Below are positions 6,319 through 7,453 of a DNA stretch of 7,453 nucleotides, one piece after another (position 1 is the first letter of the stretch; every line of letters starts with the position of its first letter). Origin of the DNA: Burkholderiales bacterium. GTDB lineage: Bacteria > Pseudomonadota > Gammaproteobacteria > Burkholderiales > Casimicrobiaceae. Where the stretch lies: positions 1 to 7,453 of the forward strand of contig JAITBX010000129.1 in assembly GCA_031283405.1 (NCBI GenBank). Direction: 5' to 3'. The notes beneath the pieces are model-generated. The model did no database searches and had not been told where the DNA came from. It saw only the letters and a list, made by a program, of their open reading frames with translations. Made by a program: the position numbers and the translations under genes.

Positions 6319-6376
6319 TTGATAAGCGGACAGGTTTCAAAGAAATAAAGCAGTACTCATACGAAGAACGCAAGTG

Positions 6377-6396
6377 TGGCCGTCGAGAGATGGCCA
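6377..6396 (+). other. Short leader stem TGGCC / GGCCA
   Basis: TGGCC (6377-6381) and GGCCA (6392-6396) are inverted copies around a 10-nt loop, about 40-60 nt before mature 16S. It may be a local leader fold or part of the processing-stem region. The stem is only 5 bp, so the call is tentative. Confidence 0.35.
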
Positions 6397-6416
6397 GTCT
6401 TAACTGATTTCGAATG

Positions 6417-6435
6417 AGTTAATCAAGCAGAGATT

Positions 6436-6440
<5 letters not shown>
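6417..6440 (+). other. Hairpin overlapping the 16S 5' boundary
   Basis: AGTTAATC (6417-6424) can pair with GATTAgACT (6432-6440, one bulged G) across a 7-nt loop. The right arm includes the first five nucleotides of predicted mature 16S. Such pairing would hold the 5' end before maturation and must open for the central-pseudoknot region to form. Confidence 0.35.

Positions 6441-7453
<1,013 letters not shown>

Larger units (their letters stand above)
6197..6435 (+). other. rRNA operon leader (pre-16S 5' transcribed spacer)
   Basis: This ~239-nt non-coding stretch lies between the predicted transcription start and mature 16S. It carries, in order, a boxB-like stem-loop, boxA, boxC, a GCAA-loop hairpin (6291-6318), a TGGCC/GGCCA stem (6377-6396) and a hairpin abutting the 16S 5' end. 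The leader should be removed by RNase III and later 5' trimming. The opposite strand of the RNase III processing stem would lie beyond the window. No protein-coding gene is supported here. Confidence 0.75.

Overview
The window looks like the chromosome of a betaproteobacterium. The strongest evidence is the 16S rRNA gene that begins at about 6436 and runs off the right edge. It has the class-typical forms 'GACGGGGACCCGCACAAG' (V5/V6 boundary) and 'CCTTACCTACCCTTGACATG' (start of V6), together with a rrn leader of proteobacterial layout. I could not place it in a family by eye. Moderately high GC and three Gram-negative-style envelope or glycosylation genes fit this placement.

Layout from left to right. 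(1) Positions 1-3354 (+) hold a very large TPR / GT41 (O-GlcNAc-transferase or SPINDLY-type) protein, probably cut at its 5' end by the window edge. It has N-terminal TPRs, a degenerate copy of the first half of the GT41 catalytic domain, a second TPR block, and a complete GT41-like domain at the C-terminus. (2) Nineteen bases after its stop codon lies a convergent two-gene operon on the minus strand. Its first gene, 6060-4756, encodes an anchored periplasmic protein with three membrane spans. The second, 4759-3374, encodes a polytopic membrane protein resembling GT-C-fold (GT39/GT83-like) glycosyltransferases. The two overlap by four bases (ATGA), so they are probably translationally coupled. 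(3) Positions 6061-6435 form the divergent control region. It contains a weak candidate promoter for the membrane operon, a strong rrn P1-like promoter with extended -10, a possible UP element and a GC-rich discriminator, and a leader with boxB-, boxA- and boxC-like elements and further hairpins. (4) Positions 6436-7453 are the first ~1018 nt of 16S rRNA.

How the parts may work together is inference. The membrane pair looks like a small envelope-glycan cassette: a lipid-linked-sugar-dependent GT-C enzyme plus a periplasmic partner. The convergent GT41 protein would act in the cytoplasm on proteins, using a nucleotide sugar. Nothing in the sequence proves that the two work in one pathway. The rrn operon is unrelated housekeeping. 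The most unusual item is the duplicated, decayed half-catalytic domain inside the TPR-GT41 protein. I saw no CRISPR array, tRNA, insertion sequence, phage or defence genes.
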